NCBI GenBank assembly: GCA_000310025.1
Contig: FN648541.1
Coordinates: 35,210 to 51,627, forward strand
Direction of reading: 5' to 3'
DNA length: 16,418 nt
Source: Ectocarpus siliculosus
Taxonomy: Eukaryota > Sar > Phaeophyceae > Ectocarpales > Ectocarpaceae
The position numbers and the translations under genes were made by a program. The notes beneath the pieces were generated by a model. That model saw only the letters and a list, made by a program, of their open reading frames with translations. It ran no database searches and was not told where the DNA came from. Positions 7,448-15,872 of the stretch are shown here, piece after piece (positions within the stretch are counted from its first letter, which is position 1; each line of letters opens with the position of its first letter).

Positions 7448-10400
7448 TCGATTCCTCGGTGCCGCATATGCTTACGCCAACCGGTATACGTGTATGATCG
7501 TCGTCCACTTAACGTGCGTCGGTCGGGAGCAAGACGAGAATAACCCGCACTTGGTACACGCGTCGCTACTGCTGCTGTACAGGAACACGACAGCAGCAGC
7601 TGTCCCTTTGTGACTGGCCGGTCCGCTGTGTGTAGCCTTTATATCTCGAATGGGCAGTCTTTCTGTGTGTGTTTTTATTATTCCTTAATGAAAGGCTGGT
7701 GAAATAGGAGGATACCCTCAACAGACAGGTGCCGGGTGCCCGGTAGGAGGCCGGCGATTCCCTTGACGCTACTACCCGGGTTAAAGGGCTACTGTCATTA
7801 TACCATGAAAATGTTGCGCGTGTTTGCTCAAAGTGGTTTCTACCTGTCTGAGCTATTGTGTGTTTGTATTTTCCCTTATTTTTGTATTATATGCGTAGCA
7901 GTTTTGAAGTTTAAAATTTTGAAGTTTTGAAATTTCAAACGTGCACGGAATCAAGAGACGACGATGCCACTGGTAGCTTGACCCCCCCCCCCCCTCTCTC
8001 TCTTTATCTGCTTTCTGTATCTACTTCTCTAGCACTTGATTTCCTCTCTCATCACTTCGGCCGGCTGCGCCTCTCTTCACAACAAACGCCCTGACCCAAC
8101 TTCGCCGATTGCATCCTTTATCCAGCATGTTCACTTAAAACTTGAATAGAAAAACCCTTCGAAGGCTACCGAAAAAAGAAAAAACCATACGGGTCGAAAC
8201 TATTGAACAACACATTTACTAATGTTTCATTTGGACGAAAAAACATTTCTCTCGCTGCTGCTATTGTATCATCTGCATACAGCCAAGACAAGATCTTCAC
8301 CGAGTGCGATGAGTCCCGCCGCAAAGTCAAGATCATCTGCACCCTCGGCCCCGCCTGCTGGAGCGTGGAGACCCTGGGCGCTCTCGTGGACGCGGGCATG
8401 AACGTGGCCCGCCTCAACTTCTCCCACGGGGACCACGAGGGGCACGCCGGCACCCTCCAGCGCCTCCGCCAGGCCCTGTCCACCCGCCGGGGGAAGCACG
8501 TGGCCATCCTCCTCGACACCAAGGTGTGGTGGTGGTGGTGCTGCTGCTGCTGCTGCAGGAGTTGGTGATGCTGCTTTACTGCGGGAGTTGTAAGAAGGGT
8601 TATGATCTGTTTGGCACATATATACGTTCGACGCCAAGGTGTGCTGCTGCTGCTGCTGCTGCTGCAGGGTGATGTCCTTGGTGCTGCTTGGCTGCAGAAG
8701 TTGTAGAGAGTGATGCCGCTGCTTGGCTGCTGGGGTTGTCAGGAGGTTGTCGTGAGTTTTGGCACATGCGTTCAAGTGGCTGGCGGTTCCGACGCTGTTG
8801 CTCGCGTTGGTGTTGGCGCCCGCGGAGCCGTGCGGAAAGGGCGGTGGTGGCTGGCCGAATTGCGCACGCCGGCACCGCTGTGAGGGGTATTCTCAACCCT
8901 GTTTTCTTGTCTTTCGTTTATGTTTTAGGTAACCCTCTACTATTGTCTTTAACAGCAGCTAATGAAACATTTCGTTATACTCATTGTGGTCCCTACGAGA
9001 TAGCTGCTGTAAGTCAAGATACACCCAGGGACCTTTATCCTGCTACCCCGGTCCCCTTCCTTGCCGAAACCGCCGCAGGGGCCCGAGATCCGAACGGGTT
9101 TCCTCGCCAACAAGAAGTCGGCCGAGCTCACCAGGGGGCAGGAGCTTGAGCTCACCACCGACTACGACTTCCTGGGAGACAACACCAAGGTAATCATTTT
9201 AGCATATGCCTAGGTTAGACACGTGATCCACCCGCAGTGAGCTTTATGAGAGCATAGCAGCAGTGCCAATGAAGGGGTGGTGCTCCGTGAAAATACGAGC
9301 AGGGAGCAGGACCGACCAACCGACCCACAGCTGGCTGGCTGGCTGGCTCCCAGGCCGCGGTGTGGCGTTGCGTTTCCCAAGCTCACGAACAGCTGACGTG
9401 GTTTTGACTCGAACGGCAGCCCAGCGAACGTCAACGAGTATATAAGAACAAGTTAGAAATGTGTTGCGGTATGGTCGGCGGGGAGCTGCGGAGTTTACTC
9501 GCCATTGAGAGGGGGGCGGGGGCGGGGGGTACTCATAGTCGTGCATTCCGTAGTCGTTAGACCATTGACCTCGCATTGGGAGGGGGGGGGGGGGGGTGTA
9601 CTCACCCACACGCATGCCCTAATAATCCGTACGCCTCCCATCCCTACAATACTGGGACGCAACGATATATGCCCCGTTTTTTTCGGCCCAGGCTACGTGT
9701 CACAAGGATGAAATAGAAGCTGGTGGGGGGTGATGTTCCCTAAAACCCCACAATCACACCCTTTGTTGATGGATGGTTTGATCCCGACTGGTGCGTAGAA
9801 CTTTTGCCGAACGGTGGAGGCAGGCGCCCAGAATAGACAGGGGCGGAAAAAAGAAAAAAAAGAATATGACTGCTGTACACCGAGTGTCCTGTCTCGCGAC
9901 ACACCAGCCCTCTTTCTCCCATGTTTCGTCGTGGCCAACCTTCCCCCCCTCCCCCCCTCCCACTCGCACCCCTCCTTCCGCGATGCCCCCTTCTCGTCGC
10001 GCTTCTCGTCGCGGTGAATCGATCCCCCAACCGCCTCAACACAACACTAGCAACGGACCTAACAACGGGGGCGATCCTTGATCCTTATCCTATCCTATCC
10101 TTGTCCGACCAACGCAACACTAACAACGGCGACCTATCCTATGCTATCCTTGTCCGTTCCGAACAGATCGCGTGCTCGTACAAGTCGTTGCCGACCAGCG
10201 TTAAGGCCGGCAGCAAGATCTTGGTAGCCGACGGGTCTCTGGTGCTGACCGTCAAGGAGTGCAAGGAGACGTGAGGAAAAGGAAGAGGAGTACAAGAGCG
10301 AGCCGCCTGCTGCACCTTGTTGTCTTGTTGTTGTTCATGCCGGTCGGTGTTGGTGGCACGTAGCAGTGATGGTCTAAAATTGGGTTTTAATTTTTTTCTT

Positions 10401-12506
10401 GGTTGGCTGCGTCGGTGTCAAGAAACCGTTCTATCTAGGGCTGGGCACGTTGTGTGAGCGGTGGGGGGGGGGGTCAGGTTAGTGGCTTGGTCGAGATGTG
10501 CCTCTCCCGTGTGTAGGTAGTCGTTTCTCGTTACTATTTTTTTGTGAGGGGCGGGGGATGTTTGGCTGGACCTCTTTTGCTGTCATGCCTTCGTCCTGTC
10601 TTTCCCGCTCCCTTTTCACGTTTGATGTGTAAAGTAGAGGGATGGGTTTTACCGTCGACGTTTCACGCTGAAACCTGTTCGGAATCATCTGTATGGGATG
10701 GTTGGACAGGTCGGTCATCACGGAGGTGATGAACAACTGCGTGCTGGGCGAGAGGAAGAACATGAACCTGCCCGGCGCCATCGTGGACCTTCCCACCTTG
10801 ACAGAGAAGGTAACACGACGAAAAGGGTGCTTGAACAAAAAAAGAACGAGGAAAGAAAAAGATTGTAAGAGTGAGGTTTGGGAATACAGGGAGGGCGTGT
10901 GCCTTTTGTGTTAGTGCCTCGAGGAAGCATGGAGTCAGTATATGTTCGGGCCGGACAGAAAGAAGCACTCGTTAGCGTTGATCCTCTTGGCCCGTAACCG
11001 TCAAGCAGCGTCGCCGTTGGTCGTCCTCGTCCTGCTTTCCACCGCCGCTGTTGTTGCTGCTGCTGCTGTGACTACCCCTGCCAACAAAGTTGGCTATCTC
11101 TTTGTGTGTGCTTTGGATGCTGCCGCGATGCTGTTGTATGTTGCTGCCTGCCATGGTTTTACGCCCGCGTGTTCATGTGGTATCACCTGCCCTAAGTGAT
11201 CGATTGCGCCACGCCTGCTGCTCGAGTTCAATGGTCTAGCGACCACGACGGCATGCACGACTATGAGTACCTCCCCCCCCCCCTCAATGGTCTAACGACT
11301 ACGGCATGCATGCACGACTATGAGTACACCCCCTCCCCCCCTCCTCTTCACCCGTGTGTGTGTTTTGGTTTGGTTTGTTAGGACATCAACGACCTCCAGC
11401 AGTTCGGGCTAGTGCACCAGGTAGACTACATCGCCGCGTCGTTCGTGCGTAAGGCGGAGGACATCGACACAATCCGCATGGTGCTCGGGGAAGAAGGCGC
11501 ACACATCAAGGTGAGACAGAGAGAGAAAGAAAGAGCTTCTGCTGAAGGCCAGGCATCGGTAGGGGATGCGGGGGTGGTGAGATGTTTGTTCGTTTTCACG
11601 AAACTAACAGTAGAGACGAGACGATCGGGGGGGGGAGAGGGCATGGGGGGGATGATGAGCTTTTATTGAGAAACAGGGGAAAGCTATAGAAAAATGGCGC
11701 GGTCATGTGTTACAGTGTTCGAGCGAAGACCATGGAAAGCGGGGGCATTGCGTAGTAAAAAGGAACCGGTATTGTGCCGGTGTTTTCGGCGGGCAGGCGC
11801 TGCATAATCGAAGTCGTTCTCAATACTTGGGAGTAGTGCCGGTTCGGTGTGTCCCCCGTGGATTTGTTTTTGGGCACATGCTGGCACTAAACAGGGACCT
11901 CTACTGCTGTACCACAAATGTAGCATGTGCGTCCTCAATCACAGACATTGCAGAACGCGGTCTGCAGTCTCACACGTTCCCCGGGCCCTCCAAAACTCTT
12001 GTGCTCGGTTTTGTGCTTGATTGCAACAACATATGTACACGGCTGCGGTGGTTTATATCTCGACGAACGGGAAGGGTAGTCTTTCTGTGACTGCAAACTT
12101 ACGTACGTATTGTCTTGAAACAAAAAAACAATGCCGGGCGTTTATTCGTACACGTAAATGTCAGATCATCGCCAAGATCGAGAACCAGGAGGGGATCCGT
12201 AACTATGACGAAATCCTCCTCAAGACCGACGCCATCATGGTGGCACGCGGGGACATGGGGATGGAAATCCCCCCCGAGAAGGTGAGCTCACTTTCTGAAT
12301 TGTTCTTCCTACATGCCATCAAGTTATGCTCTTGTTTGGTCTGTTGAATGTTTTTTTTTTTTCTGTTGTTCTGGGTGTTGCGTGTTGTTTGTGTGAAGTA
12401 CGAAGGGCATCTGGTTTGGCTAATGAACTCTCGAGGTTTAAGGGTTGGAACTCGAATCACAACGTCTAAGCGGGCAGCGAAAAAGCCTAGCAGTATGCGT
12501 AGCAAC

Positions 12507-12563
<57 letters not shown>

Positions 12564-15500
12564 AAAAACAATGAGGGCAATGAGGGGGGATGAAGAGCGA
12601 TTCACTTGGTCCGTGTTTTGGATCAGCCGGCGTAAGACCCGTGCTATGACGCAACCAGTGTCTCAAACAGAGAAATACTGACCCTCTCCGTCTATATCTC
12701 TCTCGCCGGACTGGACAAAAAACACGGTACTGTTGTGTGCTTTCGGCGTTTTCCCCCTATGTGCACAACATTTTTTCCGATATCGTTTCCGTTCAATTTT
12801 TGCCCCCAACAGTTGACATACAGTGTATGTACCCGTCAGTCCCTTAGCTAAACTCCTGTTGAAACATTCCCCCCCCCTCATGCCCATCGTCTATGCTCGA
12901 GGACGCGCGGTCAATTGGTCTATAACCGCTAAGGCATGCAAAACATCAGATTATGCCCTCTTCGCCTCCCCCCATCCCATCTTCTATGGGACGTGTGGCC
13001 AATGGCCTATCCACTTAAGACATGCAAAACATGAATCCCCCCCCCTATGGTCTCACGTTTTGCTCGCCGATGTGACAGGTGTTCTTGGCTCAGAAGTACA
13101 TGATCCGGCGCGCGAACATCGCTGGAAAGCCGGTCGTGACGGCGACACAGATGCTCGAGTCTATGATCAAGAACCCCAGGTATGTACGTGTACGGTGGCA
13201 GCAGCAGGACTGAGGTAGAGAAGGGGGGAAGGGTGTTTATTCTAAGGGCATGTCAGGATGCGCCAGCCACCGCTGGAGAACCTGAGAGTTGTCAGGGAGT
13301 TGAGGCTCGTGAGATTGCTTAGCTGAGCACTTGCTCTTGATGATCAAGTTCCTGTGAAGAAACGTTGCTGTTTTTTCTGAGTCTCATGGGTGGGGCGTGG
13401 TCAAAACGCGCCAGCCAGCCACCTCTAGAGAACCTTGACAACGAGTCATTAGAAGAGCTCCGGCACATAAAGTTCTCCCCCAAGTTGATGTAGGGCGTGG
13501 TCAACGCGCCAGCCATCGCTGGAGAAGAGTTATTTAACAGTTGAGGCATCATAAGATTCTTGACTGATTTAATGGTCAAGTTTTTCCAAGCTCTCTCTTT
13601 TTTCTGAGTCCCATGGCCAACACGTCAACACCCCAGGAGTACTTATTAAGTGCCTAGATGGGTCGCAAGAAGATCGCTCGGATCTGGATCTGCAAATTAT
13701 TGCCCTTACAGATCCTTCCCAGAGAGAGAAATAGAGAGAGAGACTGCAAAAGAAAAAAAAAACAGCTTGAAAAACAGCTGTCCCAACGTGACACCATTTG
13801 AGAACCGAGGAATTCAGTTTGTAAGAAACAAGAATAAAACTAAAATCCTCAGCAAAACAATAGAACAAAACAAAAAACAGTCTGTAGAACAAACCAACAA
13901 CAAAAAGTATGCGGCGGAACCAACTCGAACTGACGGACATCTTTGTCGTTGTTGTACTCTTCAGACCCACCCGCGCGGAGTGCACGGACGTCGCTAACGC
14001 GGTGCTCGACGGCACGGACTGTGTCATGCTCTCGGGCGAGACCGCCAACGGAGACTACCCGGTGGACGCGGTGACGATGATGTCGCGCACGTGCTGCGAG
14101 GCCGAGTGCGCCGTCAACTACGACAACCTCTACCAGGTGACTTTTGAGGGTTGCATCATGAGGATGTTGCGCTGTGGGTGTTGGCTGTGGTGTTTGCTTG
14201 GAAGGTTGGTGCGGGTTCTTGTAAGGGCTGGTGGCAATTATGTACGTGGAAGACATGAAATTGTACTTGATTTTTTAGGAGTGTAATTCGGAATCAAGAC
14301 ATCCTTGGCATCAGTGTGGGTGGTTCTATAACGACTCCTCCTACAAGCTGGGCCAGCCAAGAAGCTCACTTTCGTTGTTTCGCGTCGCACGCTGCCAATT
14401 CCGCGAGTTTAGGCTTGAAATTTTGTGGCTACACTTAGAAGACCATCGAGGATGCGCCGGTGCCAGAATTTTTCGAATCTGAGTTGATTTGGGTATTGAA
14501 TGCTCAATTGGCGGTGTAGTGGGAGATGGTTCCGGTACTGAAATCAGTATTAAAAAAGTTTTACAGATTAAGCCGAAAATTGGTGTGCACTTACCTGGGA
14601 GCATTGCCAGAACAATGATGGTAGTTACAAGGCTCAGGTCGTCTTCCATCAAAAGTTTATGGCTTCGTAAAAGGTCCTATACAACACCCAAGATACTGAG
14701 CGAAAGTGAGGATATCGCGATTTCCGAGCCGGTTTTTACAAATTGGAACCTGAATTTTTGATATGTGATTGGGAGTGATCTTACAAATGCCCCCGAGTCA
14801 GGTGCCGTTTTTTTTTTTTTTTAAGCCACAAAAACCCCTATGCTAGGATTCTCATTTATTGAATATAGGGATACCTCGCCAAAAAAAAAAAAAAACGGCA
14901 CCTGACTCGGGGGCGTTTGTAAGACTGTTTCCAATCACATATCAAAATTTCAGGTTCCAATTCGTAAAAACCGGCTCGGAAATCGCTTCTAACCATTTTG
15001 TTGACTTCTTGGCTGGCCCAGCTTGTATGCTATCTAGTATTATAGTTTCGTGTGGAAGGACGCGTAGGGTATGCATGCGTGTACAGTCATGTGCGGAAGT
15101 ATGACGACGTCTGGGGGGCATCCCGTCAACGTTTCCTCCTTGTCGTGCTGCGGCGCCCCACTCGGAAAAGCGCATCAAGTGCTACCGTGAGCGCACTCTC
15201 CACCTTCGAAAACGCTCCGCCATCCTCTCGTTTGCTGGGAATAAACATGTGCCTTTTTTTCCGTGTAAAGGCATGCGGTCTTGCGTTTGAACTCGTCGCC
15301 CCGACGCAAGGTTGTTCTTCCGGCGTTGAACGATCGGTTGATGTTGTAACAAACCTTGCGCGGGGAATGTTGCACCACCCAGCCTCTGTTTCCATACCCT
15401 GGTCTGCCCTTTACAACAGTCTAGTGGCGCCATTCCCGCTCCTCAGTATTTGCTGACTCACCAGCACCCTGCGCCCCCCCCTGTCGGCAGAATCCTTTTC

Positions 15501-15872
15501 CTAACCCTTTCATCAGAGAGTGTTCTTATGTTTTTTCCCGCCGCGAGACTGACGTCTTTTCATTGGTCAGGCGGTTATAAAAACATTGAAACACACCCGC
15601 CGTCTCCGTCGTCGCTCCCCCCCCCCCAGGCCATGCGAAACACCGTGATGAGGGAACCGGACTACGTCATGGAGCCCGCGGAGTCGGTGGCGTCCTCCGC
15701 CGTGAAGACGGCGATCGACCTTAAGGCCGCCATGGTGGTGGTCCTCACGGAGACCGGCACCACGGCGCGCCTGCTGGCCAAGTACCGCCCCGACGTGCCC
15801 ATCCTCGCTTTCACGGCCGCCGCCGACGCCGCCAGGCAAATGAACGGTTACCTGAGGAACGTGCAGTCACAG
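5876..15872 (+). CDS. PK: Pyruvate kinase, 10 exons in window, C-terminus beyond right edge
   Basis: Converts phosphoenolpyruvate and ADP to pyruvate and ATP, the last step of glycolysis. Spliced join(5876-5907, 8283-8523, 9079-9189, 10167-10270, 10710-10809, 11382-11510, 12165-12281, 13079-13179, 13965-14136, 15630-15872) gives 450 residues with all phases matching (2,0,0,2,0,0,0,2,0,0). Conserved elements seen: RLNFSHG (54-60, substrate Arg and K+ ligands), DTKGPEIRTG (89-98), a B domain to about 190, [10 protein letters not shown] (240-249, catalytic Lys243 and metal ligand Glu245), [12 protein letters not shown] (264-275, metal ligand Asp269), TATQMLESM (299-307, catalytic Thr301), and [12 protein letters not shown] in the A domain. 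Glu94 in GPEIR is the residue associated with K+-dependent enzymes. The N-terminus is short ([11 protein letters not shown]) with no evident targeting peptide, suggesting a cytosolic form. Roughly 60-90 C-terminal residues are missing and should lie past the window, so the allosteric site cannot be judged. Confidence 0.95.
6614..6643 (+). repeat. (GA)n microsatellite
   Basis: About 15 uninterrupted GA dinucleotides in pyruvate kinase intron 1; it is purine-rich on the sense strand. Confidence 0.95.
7416..7446 (+). repeat. (CAG)n microsatellite
   Basis: About ten perfect CAG units in intron 1, not in a supported coding frame. Confidence 0.95.
8283..8523 (+). CDS. PK: Pyruvate kinase exon 2
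   Basis: Acceptor CATACAG at 8281-8282 after a pyrimidine-rich stretch; donor AAG|GTGTGG, which is weak at +3 to +6. It encodes residues 12-91, including [28 protein letters not shown] and the ending HVAILLDTK. It is strongly GC-rich compared with the AT-rich sequence before it. An ORF beginning at an upstream ATG (8203) is probably only intron read-through. Confidence 0.95.
8513..8770 (+). repeat. Tandem duplication spanning exon 2 end and intron 2 start
   Basis: TCGACACCAAGGTGTG at 8513-8528 (the last codons of exon 2 plus donor) recurs as TCGACGCCAAGGTGTG at 8628-8643, offset 115 nt. Each is followed by a (GCT)n run ending in GCAGG and then by related sequence: GTTGT...TTTGGCACAT before 8628 and GTTGT...TTTTGGCACAT before 8770. 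The intronic copy therefore carries a second copy of the exon end and donor. Confidence 0.75.
8524..9078 (+). other. Pyruvate kinase intron 2
   Basis: 555 nt, phase 0. The first half is the duplicated GCT-rich unit. The second half contains an AT-richer stretch with a possible cryptic 53-nt exon at 8956-9008 (AACAG before it, GTAAGT after it) that would shift the frame. Confidence 0.7.
9079..9189 (+). CDS. PK: Pyruvate kinase exon 3
   Basis: Acceptor GCCGCAG (9077-9078), donor AAG|GTAATC. 37 codons, phase 0 both ends. It begins GPEIRTGF, completing the DTKGPEIRTG signature across the intron, and continues into the first strands of the B domain. Confidence 0.95.
9496..9619 (-). repeat. Dispersed C-rich repeat, minus orientation, two units
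   Basis: On the minus strand it reads CAATGGTCTAACGACTACGG, then ATGCACGACTATGAGTACC and a C-run; a second unit is recognisable from GCATGCG, GTGAGTACAC and a longer C-run. It is the same unit as at 11229-11341 on the plus strand. Confidence 0.75.
10036..10156 (+). repeat. Tandem repeat adjoining exon 4 acceptor
   Basis: AACACAACACTAGCAACGG and later AACGCAACACTAACAACGG are each followed by a CCTATCC/CTATCCTTGTCCG block. The second copy ends ten nt before exon 4 and supplies its polypyrimidine tract. Confidence 0.65.
10167..10270 (+). CDS. PK: Pyruvate kinase exon 4
   Basis: Acceptor GAACAG (10165-10166), donor GAC|GTGAGG. Encodes [17 protein letters not shown] and [17 protein letters not shown] in the B domain; it ends two bases into a Thr codon (phase 2). 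Read without splicing, the frame meets TGA immediately, so splicing is required. Confidence 0.93.
10271..10709 (+). other. Pyruvate kinase intron 4
   Basis: 439 nt, phase 2, GTGAGG..ACAG. Contains a G-run (10462-10472). Nothing else is identified. Confidence 0.8.
10710..10809 (+). CDS. PK: Pyruvate kinase exon 5
   Basis: Acceptor GGACAG (10708-10709), donor AAG|GTAACA. The first G completes the Thr codon, then 33 codons, including [20 protein letters not shown], the return from the B domain to the A domain barrel. Confidence 0.95.
10810..11381 (+). other. Pyruvate kinase intron 5
   Basis: 572 nt, phase 0, GTAACA..TTAG. It holds a GCT-rich patch near 11045-11070 and two tandem units of the C-rich dispersed repeat (11229-11341) just before the acceptor. 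Confidence 0.8.
11229..11341 (+). repeat. Dispersed C-rich repeat, two tandem units
   Basis: Unit 1 (11229-11284) and unit 2 (11285-11341) share TCAATGGTCTA, CGAC(C/T)ACG(A)CGGCATGC, then ACGACTATGAGTAC and a C-rich tail. They are the best-preserved copies in the window and give a unit of about 57 nt. Confidence 0.8.
11382..11510 (+). CDS. PK: Pyruvate kinase exon 6
   Basis: Acceptor TTGTTAG (11380-11381), donor AAG|GTGAGA; 43 codons, phase 0 both ends. It encodes [20 protein letters not shown] and [15 protein letters not shown] of the A domain barrel. The acceptor lies about 40 nt downstream of two copies of the C-rich dispersed repeat. Confidence 0.95.
11511..12164 (+). other. Pyruvate kinase intron 6
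   Basis: 654 nt, phase 0, GTGAGA..TCAG. A segment at 12051-12088 (TTTATATCTCGA...AGTCTTTCTGTG) resembles 7636-7668 in intron 1. No coding exon is seen. Confidence 0.75.
12165..12281 (+). CDS. PK: Pyruvate kinase exon 7 (catalytic Lys, metal ligands)
   Basis: Acceptor TGTCAG (12163-12164), donor AAG|GTGAGC; 39 codons, phase 0. It encodes [19 protein letters not shown] and [15 protein letters not shown], carrying the catalytic Lys243 and the Mg/Mn ligands Glu245 and Asp269. Confidence 0.96.
12509..12559 (+). repeat. (GA)n microsatellite
   Basis: About 25 GA dinucleotides followed by an A-run in intron 7. It is the second (GA)n array in the gene, on the same strand as the one in intron 1. Confidence 0.95.
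12909..13047 (+). repeat. Diverged C-rich repeat, two units
   Basis: GTCAATTGGTCTATAACCGC then AAGGCATGCAAAACATCAGA, and later GCCAATGGCCTATCCACTTA then AGACATGCAAAACATGAA with C-run. Order and spacing match the 57-nt repeat but substitutions are many. Confidence 0.5.
13079..13179 (+). CDS. PK: Pyruvate kinase exon 8
   Basis: Acceptor GTGACAG (13077-13078), donor CAG|GTATGT. Encodes [18 protein letters not shown] and [15 protein letters not shown], then AG of a split Arg codon (phase 2). Thr301 is the conserved active-site threonine. Confidence 0.96.
13180..13964 (+). other. Pyruvate kinase intron 8
   Basis: 785 nt, phase 2, GTATGT..TCAG. The first half is a set of diverged repeats (13256-13616); the second half is A-rich with no coding exon. 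Confidence 0.75.
13256..13616 (+). repeat. Diverged tandem repeats in intron 8
   Basis: CGCCAGCCA followed by a CGCTGGAGAA-like word appears three times (near 13260, 13408 and 13505), twice preceded by GGGCGTGGTCAA. The first and last copies share a longer tail: GTTGAGGC, AGATT, then a GATCAAGTT/GGTCAAGTT word and TTTTTTCTGAGTC(T/C)CATGG (to 13389 and 13616). The units are clearly related but degenerate. Confidence 0.7.
13965..14136 (+). CDS. PK: Pyruvate kinase exon 9
   Basis: Acceptor CTTCAG (13963-13964), donor CAG|GTGACT. The first A completes Arg312; it then encodes [19 protein letters not shown] and [17 protein letters not shown], the family's highly conserved segment before the C domain. 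Confidence 0.96.
14137..15629 (+). other. Pyruvate kinase intron 9
   Basis: 1493 nt, phase 0, GTGACT..CCAG. Nearly half is the inverted-repeat element at 14342-15027; the remainder has no recognisable feature apart from the C-run acceptor. Confidence 0.8.
14342..15027. mobile_element. Inverted-repeat (foldback or MITE-like) element
   Basis: The ends TACAAGCTGGGCCAGCCAAG (from 14342) and CTTGGCTGGCCCAGCTTGTA (to 15027) are part of a perfect 23-nt inverted repeat (14342-14364 and 15005-15027). An inner inverted pair follows: 14717-14822 against about 14881-14986, including GCGATTTCCGAGCCGG and GAGTCAGGTGCCG plus T/A runs, around a 58-nt loop. The left side has about 350 nt extra (14365-14716). 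The outermost TA on each side could be a TA target duplication, as in Tc1/mariner-type elements. No transposase frame is recognised, so it is non-autonomous if mobile. Confidence 0.75.
15630..15872 (+). CDS. PK: Pyruvate kinase exon 10 (C domain, not the last exon)
   Basis: Acceptor in a C-run (CCCCCAG, 15628-15629), donor CAG|GTAAAC. 81 codons encode the first part of the C domain, including [18 protein letters not shown] and [20 protein letters not shown], ending [11 protein letters not shown]. Reading through the donor hits a stop at 15912-15914. The C domain is incomplete, so at least one further exon is needed. The last 43 nt of homology are duplicated 71 nt downstream. Confidence 0.93.

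Larger units (their letters stand above)
5908..8282 (+). other. Pyruvate kinase intron 1
   Basis: 2375 nt, phase 2, GTGAGC..ACAG. Contents: CAG run (5926-5943), (GA)n (6614-6643), CAG run (7416-7446), a C-run (7981-7994), and an AT-rich GAAGTTT-type stretch (7900-7940). Open frames on the minus strand (199 codons at 5837-6436, 133 codons at 6882-7283) have no recognisable domains. As a long first intron it is a natural place for regulatory sequence, but none can be named. Confidence 0.7.
9190..10166 (+). other. Pyruvate kinase intron 3
   Basis: 977 nt, phase 0. It carries two units of the C-rich dispersed repeat in minus orientation (9496-9619). A tandem repeat of ACAACAC/CTATCC words (about 10036-10156) lies next to the acceptor. 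No coding exon is seen inside. Confidence 0.75.
12282..13078 (+). other. Pyruvate kinase intron 7
   Basis: 797 nt, phase 0, GTGAGC..ACAG. Contains a T-run, (GA)n (12509-12559) and two diverged C-rich repeat units near the acceptor (12909-13047). Confidence 0.75.

Noticed and set aside
12420-12475. tRNA-like B-box word near AACTCGAATC
   Set aside because: No matching A box, acceptor stem or cloverleaf could be assembled around it.
13569-14048. 159-codon minus-strand ORF opposite exon 9
   Set aside because: It is antisense to a strongly conserved pyruvate kinase exon and to an A-rich intron; its hydrophobic run comes from the complement of the A-rich sequence.
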